From Desulfovibrio sp. JC022 (GTDB lineage Bacteria; Desulfobacterota; Desulfovibrionia; Desulfovibrionales; Desulfovibrionaceae), in NCBI RefSeq assembly GCF_010470665.1, contig NZ_VOPZ01000006.1, positions 36,224 through 100,223 on the forward strand: 64,000 nucleotides of DNA. The letters are read 5' to 3'. The notes below the pieces were generated by a model. That model saw nothing but the letters and a program-made list of their open reading frames with translations, was not told the DNA's origin and did not search any database. The translations under genes and the position numbers were made by a program. This document shows positions 1 to 9,241 of this stretch, piece after piece (the stretch's first letter is position 1; every line of letters begins with the position of its first letter).

Positions 1-70
1 AAACTCTTGCAAGAGTTTTCCCTTCCCCAGACCCCATCCCTTTCAGAACCTTTCAGTATGCTTCGCATCT
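1..70 (+). repeat. Degenerate copy of the dispersed palindromic intergenic repeat, at window edge
   Basis: The first 18 bases form a perfect hairpin (AAACTCTTG/CAAGAGTTT). It is followed by a C-rich stretch and a tail with CTTTCAG and GCTTCGCAT. The layout (central palindrome, then a tail ending in a GCTTCGC-like box) matches the better preserved copies at 10561, 16491 and 33347. The 5' box lies outside the window, so membership is likely but not certain. Confidence 0.5.
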
Positions 71-97
71 AGCGCATTCGGGCGTCTTTCAAAACAC

Positions 98-137
98 ACA
101 CCGCAATAATCTTATACAGATATTGCGGTGTTTTTCT
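98..137 (+). terminator. Rho-independent terminator of an upstream plus-strand gene
   Basis: Arms ACACCGCAATA (98-108) and TATTGCGGTGT (121-131) pair perfectly around a 12-base loop and are followed by TTTTCTTT. The gene it serves lies left of the window. Confidence 0.75.
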
Positions 138-180
138 TTGCACGGTTTAAGTGTGCTACACAAACGCGGCTTAACAGAAC

Positions 181-214
181 AAAGCCCCTCCCGCAAATTT
201 GCGGGAGGGGCTTT
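181..214 (-). terminator. Long perfect inverted repeat, terminator of the chemoreceptor gene
   Basis: Two 17-base arms (181-197 and 198-214) are exact reverse complements with a GC-rich core GCCCCTCCCGC. It lies 23 bases beyond the stop codon of the minus-strand chemoreceptor. The minus-strand exit is only moderately T-rich (CTTTGTTC). It may also stop plus-strand transcription coming from the left. Confidence 0.7.
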
Positions 215-237
215 GTAGTACTTTGTATGATTCAGTC

Positions 238-2241
238 TTACTTGAACCGTTCCACCAGATTGCTCAGCTGCTGGGCCATGTCGGCAACTTCCAGAATATT
301 GGAGTTGGCATTCTGGATACCGTCAGACAGAGCCTGTGAGAGACTGTTGATCTCAGTGACGCTGTTGTTGATCTCGTCACTGGTTGCAGTCTGCTGTTCA
401 GCTGCAGTGGCAATGGCCCGGACCATATCGGCTATGGTCTCAGACTCGTTAACGATCTGACCAAGAACACCGCCGGCACCTTCAGCCATCTGCACAGTAT
501 TTTCAACCCTGCCGCGCACTCCGTTCATCTCGCCGACAACCTTATCGGTGGATTGCTGAATGAGGGATATGGCACTCTCAACCTCGTTGGTTGCGCCCAT
601 GGTTTTCTCTGCCAGCTTGCGGACTTCGTCGGCAACCACAGCAAACCCGCGTCCGGCCTCACCGGCACGGGCAGCCTCAATGGCTGCATTCAGAGCCAGC
701 AGGTTGGTCTGGTCGGCAATATCGTTAATTACAGACATAACCTCACCAATATTAATGGCCCGATCCGAAAGATCGGCCAACATATCGGAAAGCTTGTCCG
801 TGGTCTCAGTTACAATATGAATCTCTGAAACAGTATTGCTGACCACCTGTCCGCCATCACGGGCCACAGAATTGGCCCTGTCGGAAGCTTCAGCGGTTTC
901 ACTGGTGTTCTGAGCAACCTCAAGAACAGTCGCGTTCATCTCTTCCATGGCTGTTGCGACCTGTCCGGTCTGCATGGCCGTGGTATCAACTCCGGCGGTA
1001 AGTTCATTCATCTGCTGGGAAAGTTCAGTGGTATACGAAAGCAATGCTTTAGAAACTTCAGTGACTTCATTGGCCACTTCAAGCAGAGACTTCTGTTGCT
1101 GCTCAATATGCTTGCGACTGGCTTCCTCTTCAGTCAGGTCGACCATTACCGCAATTGCACCGACAGTTTCCTCTTCAGCGTTCAGCAACGGACAAACCTG
1201 ATAGCGCAATGGAAACTCAACCCCGTCTTCCCTGTTAAAGCGCAATAAATCTTCAGGGCATTCTCCGGTGGCAATGGCGTCTGCGACCAGAGACTTGCCG
1301 TCCACCTTAAAGAAATTACCTACAGGAGTTCCGAGAAGATCATCTTCAGATTTATCCAGGATGGACCGCATGGGAGCGTTGGCAAAATCAATTTTACTAT
1401 CGCCGTCCGTAACGATCATGGGCACGGTGATACCGTTAAGCACGCCACGGTTGTACACCAGCTGATCTTTAATCTGGCGGGCCATATCGCCGAGGTTCTC
1501 TCCAAGAGAGCCAAGTTCATCGCTGCAATTTACTGCGAACTGGGCATCAAGATTGCCTTGGGCAAAATCGCTGGTAGCACTTGAAATCACCTTAATACGA
1601 TCAACAATGGATCTGCGCATAAAGAAAAGGAGCGCACCCAGCAAAGCGATAAATCCACCGAAGGACAGCCCGGCACCTTTCATCTGCGACTCATGAAAAC
1701 CGGCGAATTGAGGTGAGACATCCTGCACCATAACCAAAGTTCCGAGAACAGGCTGACGGCTACCGTGGCAGTGATAACATGCCCGCTCGTTCTTAATGGT
1801 TTCAACTTCTACAAAAACTTCCTTACCGCCAAGTTCGGAAAGAAGACCACTCTTAAGGGGAGTTTTAAGACTTTTGGCAACAAGGGAATTTATTCCTTTG
1901 TCCTTAATTCTATCTTTCAGATCGGAACGAATATCCCCTGGGCTAGTGGAATAGGTAATATTACCTTTAAAGTTAGTCAGATAGATATCCACATCGGAAT
2001 ACTTCTTAGAAACTGTGGCAAACTTCGCTGTTGTTCCCTTGTTGTCACCTTTCGCCATGGGTTCACGAATGGCGAGTTGCAGCATATCGGCTGTTTTATA
2101 GGCGTTCTTCTCAATCTCTTCCATCATGGTAGTACGCTGCCAGAAAGAATTGGCGAGAAAAAGGCATACAAAAACAGTTGCTGTAAGCAACGAGGTCAGG
2201 ACCAGAACCTTGTTCCCAAGGGAGGTTTTAATAAATTTCAT
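238..2241 (-). CDS. Methyl-accepting chemotaxis protein with periplasmic haem c motif, HAMP and PAS domains
   Basis: This 667-residue transmembrane chemoreceptor probably signals to CheA/CheW. Membrane segments lie at about 12-31 and 190-208. They enclose a periplasmic domain of about 155 residues resembling Tll0287/DUF3365-type haem sensors, with one CYHCH haem c motif at 155-159. A HAMP domain (about 209-263), a PAS domain (about 266-370) and a long MCP signalling coiled coil (about 400-667) follow. The coiled coil has the conserved hairpin tip around [24 protein letters not shown] sits just before the ATG. The tetrahaem cytochrome gene ends 10 bases upstream, so the two are probably co-transcribed. 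The haem motif suggests sensing of redox state or a small ligand (O2, NO, CO); which one cannot be told from sequence. Confidence 0.93.
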   Translation of the reverse strand: MKFIKTSLGNKVLVLTSLLTATVFVCLFLANSFWQRTTMMEEIEKNAYKTADMLQLAIREPMAKGDNKGTTAKFATVSKKYSDVDIYLTNFKGNITYSTSPGDIRSDLKDRIKDKGINSLVAKSLKTPLKSGLLSELGGKEVFVEVETIKNERACYHCHGSRQPVLGTLVMVQDVSPQFAGFHESQMKGAGLSFGGFIALLGALLFFMRRSIVDRIKVISSATSDFAQGNLDAQFAVNCSDELGSLGENLGDMARQIKDQLVYNRGVLNGITVPMIVTDGDSKIDFANAPMRSILDKSEDDLLGTPVGNFFKVDGKSLVADAIATGECPEDLLRFNREDGVEFPLRYQVCPLLNAEEETVGAIAVMVDLTEEEASRKHIEQQQKSLLEVANEVTEVSKALLSYTTELSQQMNELTAGVDTTAMQTGQVATAMEEMNATVLEVAQNTSETAEASDRANSVARDGGQVVSNTVSEIHIVTETTDKLSDMLADLSDRAINIGEVMSVINDIADQTNLLALNAAIEAARAGEAGRGFAVVADEVRKLAEKTMGATNEVESAISLIQQSTDKVVGEMNGVRGRVENTVQMAEGAGGVLGQIVNESETIADMVRAIATAAEQQTATSDEINNSVTEINSLSQALSDGIQNANSNILEVADMAQQLSNLVERFK

Positions 2242-2251
2242 AGTAACCTCC

Positions 2252-2731
2252 CTAGTGCGCCCCGCCGAAAATCAGCGGTTTGTAGTTGAAATTATTAACC
2301 CGTTCTGCGTTATGGCAGACTTCGCACTCTTCAATGGTCATTTTTCTTTTAATCAAATCAGGATCACCGTCTTCAGCATGAAGAGATCCAGGACCATGAC
2401 ACACTTCACAACCGGCGTCGGCAAGATGCGGAGTCTGTTCAAAAGAGATAAAACCACCGGGCTTCCCGTATCCGGTAGCATGACAGGTAAAACATTCCTT
2501 AAGCTCATCAGGATCAAGATCTGATGCCATGATCTTCACGCTTTTAGCGGAATGTGCTTTTTTAGAAAATTTCTTATAGTTCCCGTACTCCACCTCATGG
2601 CAATCAGCACAGGCCTCGGACCCCACATAAGTAGCTGAATCCGTAATACCGTATTCGGCCAACGAACAGCTGAAAACAACAATTACCGCCAGAATCACCC
2701 CAATTCGTACGGTAAACCCTCTACCTATCAT
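2252..2731 (-). CDS. Small tetrahaem cytochrome c (cytochrome c554-like)
   Basis: The protein has an N-terminal hydrophobic segment (signal peptide or anchor) and four CxxCH haem motifs: CADCH, CFTCH, CEVCH and CEVCH. This fits a periplasmic or membrane-anchored multihaem electron carrier of the cytochrome c554 type. I start it at the ATG at 2731 (159 residues), because GGGG lies six bases upstream; an in-frame upstream start at 2761 has no better site. It precedes the haem-containing chemoreceptor by 10 bases in the same direction. That arrangement suggests the cytochrome donates electrons to, or reports redox state to, the receptor. This last point is inference. Confidence 0.85.
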   Translation of the reverse strand: MIGRGFTVRIGVILAVIVVFSCSLAEYGITDSATYVGSEACADCHEVEYGNYKKFSKKAHSAKSVKIMASDLDPDELKECFTCHATGYGKPGGFISFEQTPHLADAGCEVCHGPGSLHAEDGDPDLIKRKMTIEECEVCHNAERVNNFNYKPLIFGGAH

Positions 2732-3303
2732 AATAACCCCGTTGTTTTGATAGTCCTGCATCCTTCAAAACCAAGCCCCAAACACCACTTCCACAACCTA
2801 AAGGCTCGTCAGTATTATATTATATGTACTAAGCTTCAACTATCCTGTTTTTATATAGAAGTGAAGTACATTTTAACATTTCACCCTCTTCTTGTAACAA
2901 AAGTGAAACATGATTCTATCAAATCATATCATTATAAGCCAACTCAAACTAAGCCTCAATGGGAAATATAATATTTTTGAGACTTCTCGCCTTTATCCAG
3001 TCTTACAACTACCGCACAGGCGTGCCCGCAACAGAAAAACAAATTATCTATAGTCGATTTTACAGAACACCAAGTCCTTTAAGCCTACTACACAAGCTCC
3101 ATAACCGCTGCACGGTCTCGAAAAAACACCTCGAAAAAGAAAGCGTGCTGAAACACGTTATTATCGCTTGCAGAATCCATAGATCTTCTGGCAGAATACC
3201 CCCTCTTAAGAATCCATACTCTGTCAATAATCTTTAAGCCAATCTACGAAAACTAAAGGTCCGCTCCACCGGGCTTTTAAAGCGGAAAGGCGGATAGTCA
3301 TTT
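2732..3303. other. Intergenic region, divergent promoters expected
   Basis: About 570 A/T-rich bases separate the minus-strand cytochrome operon from the plus-strand hdr-flx operon. Short plus-strand ORFs in it (2747-2971, 2959-3237) have no ribosome binding site and low-complexity products, so I do not call them. I looked for a Rex-type operator (TTGTGAA...TTCACAA), since Rex is known to control this operon in other Desulfovibrio, and saw no convincing one. No RNA gene was recognised. Confidence 0.5.
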
Positions 3304-3864
3304 ATGGGAATAGTGAATATTACTAAGACTTACGATGCCGATTTTGTAAAGCAGGTAGAAAAGGAAAGCGGACAAGATGTCGCCCTTTGCTACCAGTGCG
3401 GTAACTGTACCGCCGGGTGTCCGTACACATTTGCGTACGACATCCCTGTAAGCAGGATCATGCGTCTCGTTCAGGCAGGGCAAAAGGACACCGTGCTCAA
3501 GTGCAAATCCATCTGGATGTGCGCTACCTGTGAATCCTGCACCACAAGGTGCCCCAACAACATCGACGTGGCCCACATCATGGATGTGCTGCGCCATATG
3601 GCCCGCAGAGAAGGACACGCTCCTGTACCTACGGTCAAAAAATTCTGGGACAGCTTCCTCGATTCCGTTGAAAACAACGGAAGAGTGTTTGAAGTAGGTC
3701 TTCTTGCGGCTTATGTAGCCAAGACAGGAAGATTCTGGACCGATATTGATCTGGGACCGAAAATTCTGCCCAAAGGCAAGATGCATTTCAAACCCCACGA
3801 AATTCAGGGTAAGGATGAAATCAAAAAAATCTTCAAAAGATTCGAAGAGGAGTCCCGCAAATGA
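3304..3864 (+). CDS. hdrC: HdrC-like subunit, heterodisulfide reductase-like complex
   Basis: This 186-residue cytoplasmic iron-sulfur protein has two [4Fe-4S] motifs, with cysteines 29, 32, 35, 39 and 73, 76, 79, 83. In HdrABC-type complexes HdrC passes electrons from HdrA to the catalytic HdrB. It is the first gene of a seven-gene operon, and its last codons overlap hdrB by four bases (ATGA). The order hdrC-hdrB-hdrA-flxD-flxC-flxB-flxA is the one described in Desulfovibrio vulgaris. There the complex oxidises NADH and couples reduction of ferredoxin to reduction of DsrC or another disulfide. AAAGG precedes the ATG at a somewhat long distance. Confidence 0.93.
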   Translation: MGIVNITKTYDADFVKQVEKESGQDVALCYQCGNCTAGCPYTFAYDIPVSRIMRLVQAGQKDTVLKCKSIWMCATCESCTTRCPNNIDVAHIMDVLRHMARREGHAPVPTVKKFWDSFLDSVENNGRVFEVGLLAAYVAKTGRFWTDIDLGPKILPKGKMHFKPHEIQGKDEIKKIFKRFEEESRK

Positions 3865-4751
3865 GTGATTCCTTAACATATGCCTACTACCCCGGGTGTT
3901 CCGGTGCTGGAACATCTATGGAATATGACATGTCCACCCGGGCTGTCTGTGACAAGCTGGGAATCCGGCTCACCGACATCCCCGACTGGAGTTGCTGCGG
4001 TTCCACCCCGGCCCACACTGTGGACCACTCTCTGTCCAGTGCACTTTCTGCACGCAACCTGCAGTTGGTTGAAAAAATGGACATGGATACTGCAATCACT
4101 CCCTGCCCCAGCTGTCTGACCAACCTCAAATCCGCAGAACATCGTATGAAAAAGGACGAAATGCGTGAGAAGGTCAACAAACTGCTGGACACTCCCTACA
4201 ACGGCGGGGTTGCAACCAAATCCGTGCTTCAGATTCTCGTTGAAGACCTTGGTCTTGACGCTCTGAAAAAAAGCACAATCAAACCGCTCAAGGGACTCAA
4301 AGTTGCCGCCTACTACGGCTGCATCATGAACCGTCCCCCGGAAGTGATGAACTTTGATGACCCGGAACACCCCATGGCCATGGACAATATCATGAAAGCC
4401 ATGGGTGCAACCGTGCTTCCCTTTCCTTTAAAGGTTGAATGCTGCGGTGCTTCCTTCGGTATCCCCCGCAAGGACGTGGTCATGAAACTGTCCGGCAAAC
4501 TGCTTGACGTGGCGGACGATCTCGGTGTTGACGCACTGGTCACCGCCTGCCCCCTGTGCCAGATGAACCTTGACCTGCGCCAGACTCAGGTCAACTCTGC
4601 AACAGGAGCCAAGCACAACCTGCCCATATTCTACTACACCCAGCTCATGGGCCTTGCCCTTGGCATGAGTGAAAAAGAACTTGGAATGGACAAGCTCTGC
4701 GTGAGCCCCCGTAAAGCTCTTGATGCCATCGGCAAAGAAGAGAAGAAATAG
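3861..4751 (+). CDS. hdrB: HdrB-like catalytic subunit with two CCG domains
   Basis: This 296-residue protein carries two cysteine-rich (CCG, DUF224) domains. The first has Cys13, Cys45-Cys46 and the CPSC at 82-85. The second has Cys154, Cys194-Cys195 and the CPLC at 230-233. In methanogen HdrB these bind the noncubane [4Fe-4S] clusters that cleave a disulfide. In sulfate reducers the natural disulfide is thought to be DsrC trisulfide or a similar protein disulfide. Both motifs are complete, so the subunit should be active. The start overlaps the end of hdrC, and hdrA follows after 28 bases with its own AAGGAG. Confidence 0.93.
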   Translation: MSDSLTYAYYPGCSGAGTSMEYDMSTRAVCDKLGIRLTDIPDWSCCGSTPAHTVDHSLSSALSARNLQLVEKMDMDTAITPCPSCLTNLKSAEHRMKKDEMREKVNKLLDTPYNGGVATKSVLQILVEDLGLDALKKSTIKPLKGLKVAAYYGCIMNRPPEVMNFDDPEHPMAMDNIMKAMGATVLPFPLKVECCGASFGIPRKDVVMKLSGKLLDVADDLGVDALVTACPLCQMNLDLRQTQVNSATGAKHNLPIFYYTQLMGLALGMSEKELGMDKLCVSPRKALDAIGKEEKK

Positions 4752-4779
4752 CGGAAACCCTGCTAAGGAGAAGACTTAA

Positions 4780-6738
4780 ATGAAAATAGGAGTTTTTGTC
4801 TGCCATTGCGGGACTAACATCGAAGGTACCGTGGACACTGCCGCAGTTGCAGAAGCCGCGCGTGAATTCCCCGGTGTTGTTTTCGCAACAGATACAATGT
4901 ACGCCTGCTCCGAACCCGGACAGGACGAGATAATAGATGCAATCAAGGAACATAAACTCGACGGCGTAGTCGTAGCATCCTGCACACCCAGAATGCACGA
5001 GCCCACCTTCCGCAAAACGCTGGAAAGGGCCGGACTCAACCGCTACCTCTTCGAAATGGCCAACATCAGGGAACACGTTTCCTGGATCGGTAAAGACCGC
5101 GAAGCCAACACCAACAAGTCCGTTGACCTTGTTCGCATGGCAGCGGCTAAACTGCTCAACAACAAGCCCCTCAATGCCAAATTCTTTGACATGAACAAAA
5201 GGGTTATGATTGTGGGCGGCGGTGTTGCCGGTATTCAGGCAGCTCTAGACTGCGCTGACGGCGGCCTTGATGTTATCCTTGTTGAAAAAACATCCTCCAT
5301 CGGCGGCAAGATGGCCAAACTGGATAAGACTTTCCCCACAGTGGACTGCTCCAGTTGTATCCTCGGCCCCCGCATGGTTGACGTTGCCCAGCATCCGAAC
5401 ATCACCCTTTACGCCTGCTCTGAGATTGAGGAAGTAAACGGGTATGTGGGTAACTTCTCCGTTAAAGTAAAAAGAAAAGCCACCTATGTTGATTGGGACA
5501 AATGTACCGGTTGCGGTATCTGCATGGAAAAATGCCCCAGCAAAAAGGCTGACAACCCCTTTGACGAAGATCTGGGTAAAGCACCCGCCATCAATATCCC
5601 CTTTCCGCAGGCTATCCCCAAGAAAGCGGTTATTGACCCCAACTTCTGTATTAAAATCAAACGCGATAAATGCGGCGTCTGCGCTAAAGTCTGCCCTTCT
5701 GAAGCCATCGTTTACGATCAGGTGGATGAATTTGTAGTCGAAGAAGTGGGCGCAGTTGTTGCGGCTACCGGTTTCGACCTCGTGGACTGGACTGTATACA
5801 GCGAATACGGCGGAGGTCAGTACCCCGACGTAATCACTTCATTACAGTACGAACGCATGCTCTCCGCTTCCGGCCCCACCGAGGGACACATCAAACGTCC
5901 TTCCGATGGTAAAGAGCCCAAGAATGTGGTCTTCATCCAGTGCGTAGGCTCCCGTGACAAATCCATCGGGCGTCCCTACTGCTCCGGTTTCTGCTGCATG
6001 TACACTGCAAAGCAGGCCATTCTGACCAAAGACCACTGCCCGGATTCACAGTCCTACGTATTCTACATGGATATCCGTTCCCCGGGTAAGATGTTCGACG
6101 AGTTCACCCGCAGGGCGCAGGAAGAATACGAAGCACGCTACATCCGTGGCCGCGTGTCCATGATCTATCCGCAGGGCGATAAGCTCATCGTACGCGGTGC
6201 CGACACCCTCATGGGTGATCAGGTTGAAGTAGACGCTGATCTCGTTGTCCTCGCCGTTGGCGCGGAAGCAGCAGTCGGTGCCTCCGATCTGGCCAAGAAA
6301 CTGCGCATCTCTTACGATGCTTACGGTTTCTTCATGGAAGGCCACCCCAAACTCAAGCCTGTTGAAACCAACACCGCCGGGGTTTTCCTCGCCGGTTCAT
6401 GTCAGGGTCCCAAAGATATTCCTTCCTCTGTTGCACAGGGTAGTGCGGCAGCGGCAAAGGTTCTGGCCATGTTCGCCAAGGACCAGCTGGAAAGTGACCC
6501 CGCGGTTTCTGTAGTTGATATCAAACGCTGCATCGGTTGCGGCAAATGCATCAGCACCTGTCCCTTCGGAGCTATTAAAGAAGTAGACTTCCGCGGACAG
6601 CCCAAAGCTGAAGTGATTGAAACAATTTGTCAGGGTTGCGGTATCTGCACAGCCACCTGTCCTCAGGGCGCTATCCAGCTCCAGCACTTCACTGACAATC
6701 AGATTCTTGCGGAGGTTAACGCAGTATGCCGGTTCTAG
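4780..6738 (+). CDS. hdrA: HdrA-like electron-bifurcating flavoprotein
   Basis: The 652-residue flavoprotein has an N-terminal cysteine-containing domain and an FAD-binding GGGVAG at about 146-151. It also has [4Fe-4S] ferredoxin motifs in the middle (CTGCGICMEKC, CGVCAKVC) and two more at the C terminus (CIGCGKCISTC, CQGCGICTATC). HdrA holds the bifurcating FAD that splits an electron pair between ferredoxin and the HdrB side. The length and motif set match HdrA of Desulfovibrio rather than the shorter QmoA. AAGGAGA lies 8 bases before the ATG. The end overlaps flxD by 13 bases, implying tight co-translation of partners. Confidence 0.94.
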   Translation: MKIGVFVCHCGTNIEGTVDTAAVAEAAREFPGVVFATDTMYACSEPGQDEIIDAIKEHKLDGVVVASCTPRMHEPTFRKTLERAGLNRYLFEMANIREHVSWIGKDREANTNKSVDLVRMAAAKLLNNKPLNAKFFDMNKRVMIVGGGVAGIQAALDCADGGLDVILVEKTSSIGGKMAKLDKTFPTVDCSSCILGPRMVDVAQHPNITLYACSEIEEVNGYVGNFSVKVKRKATYVDWDKCTGCGICMEKCPSKKADNPFDEDLGKAPAINIPFPQAIPKKAVIDPNFCIKIKRDKCGVCAKVCPSEAIVYDQVDEFVVEEVGAVVAATGFDLVDWTVYSEYGGGQYPDVITSLQYERMLSASGPTEGHIKRPSDGKEPKNVVFIQCVGSRDKSIGRPYCSGFCCMYTAKQAILTKDHCPDSQSYVFYMDIRSPGKMFDEFTRRAQEEYEARYIRGRVSMIYPQGDKLIVRGADTLMGDQVEVDADLVVLAVGAEAAVGASDLAKKLRISYDAYGFFMEGHPKLKPVETNTAGVFLAGSCQGPKDIPSSVAQGSAAAAKVLAMFAKDQLESDPAVSVVDIKRCIGCGKCISTCPFGAIKEVDFRGQPKAEVIETICQGCGICTATCPQGAIQLQHFTDNQILAEVNAVCRF

Positions 6739-7190
6739 AAGGTAAAGAGCTCAGAATCGTCGGTTTTCTCTGCAACTGGTGCTCCTACGGCGGCGCGGAT
6801 ACCGCAGGCGTTGGTAGATTCACCCAGCCGACAGATTTAAGGGTTATCAAAGTTCCCTGCTCAGGAAGAATTGATCCTCTGTTTATTGTGAAGACACTCA
6901 TGTCCGGTGCGGACGGAGTGCTCGTGTCCGGTTGTCACCCCAATGACTGCCACTACGCTGAAGGTAACTTCTATGCCCGCCGCAGGCTCGAAATGCTCAA
7001 AAGGTTCATCCCCATGCTGGGAATAGACCCTGACCGTTTCGACTATACCTGGGTTTCCGCATCAGAAGGCCAGCGTTGGCAGGAAGTTGTGACCAAGTTC
7101 ACCGAACAGATTCACAAACTCGGCCCGGCCCAGAAGATTGAAGGCCCGGAAGCTGAGGAGACACTCAAATTGATGGAAGCTTCCCTCTAG
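6726..7190 (+). CDS. flxD: FlxD, MvhD-family electron-transfer subunit
   Basis: This 154-residue protein of the MvhD family has the conserved cysteine pattern CNWCSYGGAD, then PCSGR, then SGCHPNDCHY. In related complexes MvhD carries a [2Fe-2S] cluster and links the electron-input module to HdrA. Here the input module is FlxABC instead of a hydrogenase. It starts inside the last codons of hdrA and is followed after 30 bases by flxC. Confidence 0.92.
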   Translation: MPVLEGKELRIVGFLCNWCSYGGADTAGVGRFTQPTDLRVIKVPCSGRIDPLFIVKTLMSGADGVLVSGCHPNDCHYAEGNFYARRRLEMLKRFIPMLGIDPDRFDYTWVSASEGQRWQEVVTKFTEQIHKLGPAQKIEGPEAEETLKLMEASL

Positions 7191-7220
7191 GCAGGGCGGT
7201 TCCACCCAAGGAGAAACAGA

Positions 7221-8180
7221 GTGAAAAATCTGGAAGATTTAAAAAAACAAATCAAGGACGGACTGTCTGAGCTTGATGTGGTCATCGGCTGGACGGACAG
7301 TTTCGATCCTCTGCATGCCACTCCGCACTTCATGCGCAGTGAAGCAGATGTAGATAAATTGAAAGTGGACGCTCTCTGCGTTCACAACCTCGCCACCTAC
7401 CTGCCCTCCCTGAAGGGCAAGAAGGTCGGTATCGTGGTCAAGGGCTGCGACAGCCGCAGCGTTGTTGAACTGTTGCAGGAAAACCTCATCAACCGTGATG
7501 ACGTGACCATTTTTGGTTTCGGCTGCACTGGTGTTGTGGACCAGACCAAGATCCGCCGCGCAGTTGGTGATGTTGGACAGGTTGAAGCTTGTGAAGTCAG
7601 CGATGCTGAAGTCAAACTCAGTGTAGCAGGCAAAGAGCACAAGCTGCCCATGGCTGATGTCATTGCTGACAAATGCCAGACCTGCCGCTACCCCAACGCT
7701 GTGGTTTCCGACCAGTTTGTCGGTGACGAAATAAAGGCCACCGCTTCCTTTGAAGACGGCTACAAAGACCTTGAGGAATTCGAAGCCAAGTCCACCGAAG
7801 AAAAATTCGGTTTCTGGCTTGGTGAAATGGACCGCTGCATCCGCTGTTACGCCTGCCGCAACGCATGCCCCATGTGTGTATGCCGCGACCATTGCGTGGC
7901 CCAGTCCCGCGATCCGCACTGGCTGAGCCAGGAAGCCCACGTCCGCGACAAGTGGATGTTTCAGGTTATCCATGCCTACCATCTCGCCGGACGCTGCACC
8001 GAATGCGGTGAATGCCAGCGCGCCTGCCCGGTAGACATTCCCATCCTGCTCTTCAAGAAGAAGTTCAACAAGGAAATCAAGGAAGTCTTTAACTACGAGG
8101 CCGGACTCGATCCCGAGGCCAAACCTCCGCTTCAGACCTTCAAGATTGATGAACCTACTATCAAGGAGAAGGAGTGGTAG
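7221..8180 (+). CDS. flxC: FlxC, iron-sulfur subunit of the flavin oxidoreductase module
   Basis: The 319-residue protein starts with GTG, preceded by AAGGAGAA. The N-terminal half resembles FrhB-like sequences. The C-terminal half has two [4Fe-4S] motifs: Cys206, 209, 212, 216 with extra cysteines to 225, and Cys259, 262, 265, 269 followed by Pro. It probably relays electrons from FlxA/FlxB toward FlxD and HdrA. Its stop codon lies just before the start of flxB. The name rests on operon position and motifs; the assignment of individual roles between FlxB and FlxC is less certain. Confidence 0.88.
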   Translation: MKNLEDLKKQIKDGLSELDVVIGWTDSFDPLHATPHFMRSEADVDKLKVDALCVHNLATYLPSLKGKKVGIVVKGCDSRSVVELLQENLINRDDVTIFGFGCTGVVDQTKIRRAVGDVGQVEACEVSDAEVKLSVAGKEHKLPMADVIADKCQTCRYPNAVVSDQFVGDEIKATASFEDGYKDLEEFEAKSTEEKFGFWLGEMDRCIRCYACRNACPMCVCRDHCVAQSRDPHWLSQEAHVRDKWMFQVIHAYHLAGRCTECGECQRACPVDIPILLFKKKFNKEIKEVFNYEAGLDPEAKPPLQTFKIDEPTIKEKEW

Positions 8181-8182
8181 CC

Positions 8183-9241
8183 ATGGCAAAATTCATCAAA
8201 TCCGATAAGGTATCGGCATGGCTGGAAGAACTGGGCCAGAAACACGAAGTGCTCGCTCCCAGAGGCGAGGGCGATTCCATTGTGTTCAAGCCCTACGACG
8301 CCAAAAAAGGTTTCAACATCGAACGTGAAGCAACCGCCCCTCCGAAAAAGGCCTGCTTCCCCCAGAGTGAAACCCTCGTTAAATTCAGCCACATTAAAGA
8401 TCTTGAGAATCCAGAGAAAGTTGCTCTTGATGTTAAGGAAACCATTCCCGATTCATCATGGGTAGTTTTCGGCAGCCGTCCCTGTGACGCGCGCGGATTC
8501 ACCATGTTCGACCGTGTTTACCTGAACGGTAAGCACGTGGACGTATATTACAAAGCCCGCAGGGAAAACACCTTCTTCATCACCCTCGCGTGTGAAAAAG
8601 GCGAAACCACCTGCTTCTGCAACTGGGTTGGTTCCGGCCCGTCTGATCCTACCGGGTCTGACGTGCTCATGGTTCCCGTTGACGGCGGCTACTTCCTCGA
8701 AGCAGTCAGCGACCGCGGTGAAGCACTGCTCGCCAGCTCCCTGCTGGAAGACGGCGGTTCCAAACAGGCTGAAGCGGACAAAGTCCGTGCCGACGCCGAC
8801 CAGTCCATGGGCGAAGCACAGGACCTTTCCAAAGCTCCCGCAAAGCTTCTTGAAGCTTTCGACGACATGGGTTTCTGGGAAGAGCAGTCCGCTAAATGCC
8901 TCAGCTGCGGTGCATGCACCTATCTCTGTCCCACCTGCTACTGCTTCAACATCACCGATGAATCCGACGGAGTCAAAGGTGAGCGCATCAGAAGCTGGGA
9001 CAACTGCATGTCCTCCATGTTCACCATGGAAGCCAGCGGACACAACCCCCGCCCCACCAAGGCCCACCGCCTGAAAAACAGGGTCGGCCACAAATTCAGC
9101 TACTACCCGGACCTGCATGACGGAGTTATCTCCTGCTGCGGTTGCGGTCGCTGCATCAAGAGCTGCCCCGTTGGCGTGGATATCCGCGAAATCGTCCTGA
9201 ACGCTATTGCATATGAAGCAAAGGAGAAGGCAAATGACTAG
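8183..9241 (+). CDS. flxB: FlxB, iron-sulfur subunit related to anaerobic sulfite reductase subunit A
   Basis: This protein resembles AsrA/HydB-type 4Fe-4S dicluster subunits. It has a first [4Fe-4S] motif with Cys239, 242, 245, 249 and a second, CCGCGRCIKSCP, near the C terminus. I start at the ATG at 8183 (352 residues), nine bases after GGAG; a GTG at 8174, in frame and overlapping flxC, is the alternative. Its last eight bases overlap flxA. Partners of this type sit beside an FAD/NAD-binding subunit (AsrB-like), which here is FlxA. Confidence 0.9.
   Translation: MAKFIKSDKVSAWLEELGQKHEVLAPRGEGDSIVFKPYDAKKGFNIEREATAPPKKACFPQSETLVKFSHIKDLENPEKVALDVKETIPDSSWVVFGSRPCDARGFTMFDRVYLNGKHVDVYYKARRENTFFITLACEKGETTCFCNWVGSGPSDPTGSDVLMVPVDGGYFLEAVSDRGEALLASSLLEDGGSKQAEADKVRADADQSMGEAQDLSKAPAKLLEAFDDMGFWEEQSAKCLSCGACTYLCPTCYCFNITDESDGVKGERIRSWDNCMSSMFTMEASGHNPRPTKAHRLKNRVGHKFSYYPDLHDGVISCCGCGRCIKSCPVGVDIREIVLNAIAYEAKEKAND

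Noticed and set aside
2747-3237. Two overlapping plus-strand ORFs (74 and 92 codons) upstream of hdrC
   Set aside because: No ribosome binding site, no recognisable domain, unusual composition, and they fill a region expected to be a divergent promoter.
2762-3303. Possible Rex operator before the hdr-flx operon
   Set aside because: TTGTAACAAAAGTGAAACA near 2894 looks vaguely similar but lacks the inverted symmetry of a Rex site.
7239-8189. 316-codon minus-strand ORF opposite flxC
   Set aside because: A shadow of flxC: the plus strand has complete iron-sulfur motifs and operon context, while the antisense product has none.
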